Of a stretch of DNA of 46,788 nucleotides, positions 44,437-46,788 are shown in pieces. The stretch is from Malikia spinosa. GTDB lineage: Bacteria > Pseudomonadota > Gammaproteobacteria > Burkholderiales > Burkholderiaceae_C. The position numbers were made by a program, and so were the translations under genes. Location: contig NZ_PVLR01000061.1 in the NCBI RefSeq assembly GCF_002980625.1, positions 1-46,788 on the forward strand, given 5' to 3'. Position 1 is the first letter of the stretch. Every line of letters begins with the position of its first letter. A model generated the notes under the pieces. It searched no databases and was not told the origin of the DNA. It worked only from the letters and a program-made list of their open reading frames with translations.

Positions 44437-46716
44437 TCAGAACTCTTCCCAGTCGTCGTCGCTCAGCGGCGCCGGGGCTGCCTTGGCGCCCTTGTCAACG
44501 ACCGGTGCTGCCGCAGGAGCTGAACCCTTGCCCAGCGCCGGACGCTTGAGTTCGGGCTCGGGCTTGCTGGCTGGCGCGGGCTGCTGGCGCGGACTGGTCG
44601 CCGCAGGTGCGCTCCTGGGAGCCGATGCTGGCTTGGCGGCCGTCGTGGACTTGGACTTGGCAGCTGCCGGGGCTGGCGGCTTGGCGCTTGCGCTGGCCTT
44701 GGGCTTGACCGGTGTAAACGACGGCTGGCGCGCAGGCTGGGCATGGGTCTGGTAGGCCACGGTCTGGACCGGAGCGAACGAGCTTTCCTGGCCGACCTTG
44801 AAGCTGCTGACCAGTTCGCGCAGCTGGGCGGCCTGGTCGCGCAGCGAGTCGGAGGCGGCGGCGGCCTGTTCGACCAGGGCAGCGTTCTGCTGCGTCACGC
44901 CGTCCATCTGCACGATGGCCGAATTGACCTGTTCGATGCCGGCCGTCTGCTCGACGCTCGAGGCCGAGACCTCGCCCATGATGTCGGTCACGCGCTTGAC
45001 GCTGGTCACCATCTCATGCATGGTGTCGCCGGTGCGCCCGACCTGCAAGCTGCCCTGCTCGACCTTGGAGATCGAGTCGGCGATCAGGGACTTGATCTCC
45101 TTGGCCGCCACCGCGCTGCGCTGGGCCAGGCTGCGCACCTCGGTCGCGACGACCGCGAAGCCACGGCCCTGCTCGCCCGCACGCGCGGCCTCGACCGCGG
45201 CATTGAGCGCCAGGATATTGGTCTGGAAGGCAATGCCGTCGATCACGCCGATGATGTCGCCGATCTTGTTGGCCGAGCTGTTGATCGCCTGCATGGTCTC
45301 GACCACTTCGGCCATCTGCGCGCCGCCGCGGCTGGCGACATCGGAGGCCGAGCTGGCCAGGCCGTTGGCCTGGCGTGCGTTGTCGGCGTTCTGGCGCACC
45401 GTGGCCAGCAGCTCCTCCATCGAGGCACTGATCTCCTCGAGGGCACTGGCCTGACGTTCGGTCCGGCCCGACAGGTCACCGTTGCCGGCCGCGATCTGGC
45501 CGGCGGCGTCCACCACCTGGCTGGCGCTGCCGCGCACCTGCATCACCATCTGACGCAGGTTGGCCTGCATGACGGAGAGCGCGTGGACGATGCTGCCCTC
45601 GACTGCGGTACGGGTGTCGAGGGTCGAGGTCAGGTCACCCTGCGCGATCGTGCCGACCCAGCGCGTCACGTCGCCAGGTTCGCCGCCGAGCTGACGCGTG
45701 ACCGAGCGGCCACCGAGCAGCGAGATCGCCGTGCCGACGACCATGGTGGCGAGCATGCAGGCAAGCACCAGCAGCAGGCCGCCCCAGTCGGACTTCAGTC
45801 GCTGGTCAAGCAACTCCTCGATCAGGGCCAGACTGGCATCGGCCAGCGCGAGCTGCTGGTTGATCGATTCGGTCGTGGCCTGGAAATAGGCGTCGGCCGG
45901 ATAGTCGAGCGCACTGGCCGACGCGAGCTTTTCACGTGCCAGCGCCATGACCTTCTGCGAGGCGGCATCGGCCGCCAGCACCTGCTCCTTGAGGCGGGCG
46001 GACACGGCGTCGTTGGCGGCAAAGCTGTACTCGAAGCTGTTCTGCGCCCGCGTCTGCGCCTGTAGGCCCTGGGCCAGCAGCACACCGACCTTGAGCTCGT
46101 CCTGCGTCGACATCGACTGGGCACTCAGGATGCCCGAGCCGACCGCGCGCAACTGGCCCTGGGCCTCGGACAGGCTCAGCACCTCGTTGGCAGCAACGAT
46201 CAGGTAGTAGTTCTCGGGCTGCGGATCCAGGATCAGCTTGGAATCGTTGAGGATGGAGCTGAAGACCTTGAAGGCGTCGGCAATCACCGCCGTGTGCTCC
46301 TCGAAGCTCTCGGCGCGGGTGGTGCCGCTGGCATTGAGCTTGGTGCTCAGGGCGGCCCAGCGCTGGTTCAGCTTGTCCCATTGTTGCTGGGTCGCCGGCA
46401 GCGCCAGCGACTTGATATGGGCCTCGATCTTGCCCTGGCTGTCGGCGAGCGAAGCCGCAACCGTCTTGAGCTTGTCCACCGCCTGGGCATTGCCCGCCAG
46501 GCGCATCGAGGACAGGCCACGATGCTGCTGCAGGTACCGGATCACGTCGATCATGTCGCGCAGCGGCTGTACCCCGCGTTGCTCGGTCTCGGATTGCGTG
46601 AGCGAAGGCAACTCGTGCGTGAGAAAGGAATAGGTCGGCAGCGCGGCCAGCAACAGGGACATGCAGCCCACGAGCAGGAAGCGGTAGCTGACCTTGATCT
46701 GGTTGAGGAAATTCAT
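44437..46716 (-). CDS. Methyl-accepting chemotaxis protein
   Basis: A 759-residue transmembrane receptor. TM1 about 11-30; a large periplasmic helical sensor (about 31-305, with [19 protein letters not shown], resembling nitrate/nitrite-sensor-type helical bundles; ligand unknown); TM2 about 312-334; HAMP; a full signalling bundle with the conserved tip [19 protein letters not shown] ~90-residue Pro/Ala/Lys-rich flexible linker leads to the C-terminal DDDWEEF, a CheR/CheB tethering pentapeptide-like end. It heads the cheR-cheD-cheB-cheY unit. No strong ribosome site is seen, and its promoter lies near the right edge. Confidence 0.95.
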   Translation of the reverse strand: MNFLNQIKVSYRFLLVGCMSLLLAALPTYSFLTHELPSLTQSETEQRGVQPLRDMIDVIRYLQQHRGLSSMRLAGNAQAVDKLKTVAASLADSQGKIEAHIKSLALPATQQQWDKLNQRWAALSTKLNASGTTRAESFEEHTAVIADAFKVFSSILNDSKLILDPQPENYYLIVAANEVLSLSEAQGQLRAVGSGILSAQSMSTQDELKVGVLLAQGLQAQTRAQNSFEYSFAANDAVSARLKEQVLAADAASQKVMALAREKLASASALDYPADAYFQATTESINQQLALADASLALIEELLDQRLKSDWGGLLLVLACMLATMVVGTAISLLGGRSVTRQLGGEPGDVTRWVGTIAQGDLTSTLDTRTAVEGSIVHALSVMQANLRQMVMQVRGSASQVVDAAGQIAAGNGDLSGRTERQASALEEISASMEELLATVRQNADNARQANGLASSASDVASRGGAQMAEVVETMQAINSSANKIGDIIGVIDGIAFQTNILALNAAVEAARAGEQGRGFAVVATEVRSLAQRSAVAAKEIKSLIADSISKVEQGSLQVGRTGDTMHEMVTSVKRVTDIMGEVSASSVEQTAGIEQVNSAIVQMDGVTQQNAALVEQAAAASDSLRDQAAQLRELVSSFKVGQESSFAPVQTVAYQTHAQPARQPSFTPVKPKASASAKPPAPAAAKSKSTTAAKPASAPRSAPAATSPRQQPAPASKPEPELKRPALGKGSAPAAAPVVDKGAKAAPAPLSDDDWEEF

Positions 46717-46788
46717 CGAGGTTCCCGGGAGAGGGTGAGCAGGTAGGCGGGAGCGCTGCAGCTTCTCAGAGCGTGTTCAAAGTCTTCT

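Overview
This 46.8-kb window reads as ordinary chromosome of a GC-rich beta-proteobacterium, most likely Burkholderiales and probably Comamonadaceae. The evidence is the gene set and orders (phaR-rimO; ompR-envZ; ispD-ispF; nth-aat-bpt; ilvB-ilvN-ilvC-pssA-leuA; mcp-cheR-cheD-cheB-cheY), the high G+C with strong G/C third-position bias, and PHB metabolism genes (phaR, bdhA). The species cannot be named from the sequence alone.

Layout, left to right. (1) 1-4.2 kb: the 3' end of a TRAP transporter permease, two identical tRNA-Leu(CAG) genes, rimO, phaR, a ferritin-like protein and three tRNA-Val(GAC) genes. (2) 4.2-15.4 kb: relA, an alpha/beta hydrolase, 3-hydroxybutyrate dehydrogenase, ompR-envZ, ispF/ispD and mfd. 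(3) 15.4-20.1 kb: an accessory island of lower and patchy G+C. It holds an unrecognised 32-35-kDa-class ORF, the relic of a YoeB-like toxin, an intact Phd/VapC-type toxin-antitoxin pair, and an OsmC-YcaO fusion gene bracketed by two ~102-bp diverged direct copies of the vapC 3' end. (4) 20.1-28.9 kb: an NsrR-like regulator with the RIC/YtfE iron-sulfur repair gene and a candidate NsrR operator, serB, a DEAD-box helicase, a DUF6172 protein, an exonuclease, a PLP aminotransferase, nth, the two N-end-rule transferases aat and bpt, and an IclR regulator. (5) 28.9-36.5 kb: a penicillin-binding endopeptidase with a histone-H1-like basic segment, then the branched-chain amino-acid cluster (leuA with an unannotated leucine leader peptide and attenuator, pssA, ilvC, ilvN, ilvB). 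(6) 36.7-46.8 kb: a chemotaxis locus with an Aer-like receptor, a short CheZ-like protein, two CheY proteins, CheA, CheB, CheD, CheR and a second receptor.

The genes connect in several ways. RelA lies beside GC-discriminator tRNA promoters of the kind it would repress. RimO (S12 methylthiolation) and YcaO (its accessory factor in E. coli) are in the same window, the latter on the island. PhaR and BdhA act in storage-polymer metabolism. NsrR and RIC form a nitrosative-stress pair. Aat and Bpt together make both destabilising Leu modifications. The che genes form a nearly complete pathway, but no cheW lies inside the window.

The most unusual structures are the vapC/ycaO junction (a 20-bp perfect inverted repeat that encodes both C-termini, plus flanking vapC direct repeats), the leuA attenuator, the C-terminal GDI(D/E)LF motif shared by CheD and the CheZ-like protein, and the unrecognised island ORF. 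No CRISPR array, rRNA, prophage or complete insertion sequence was seen.
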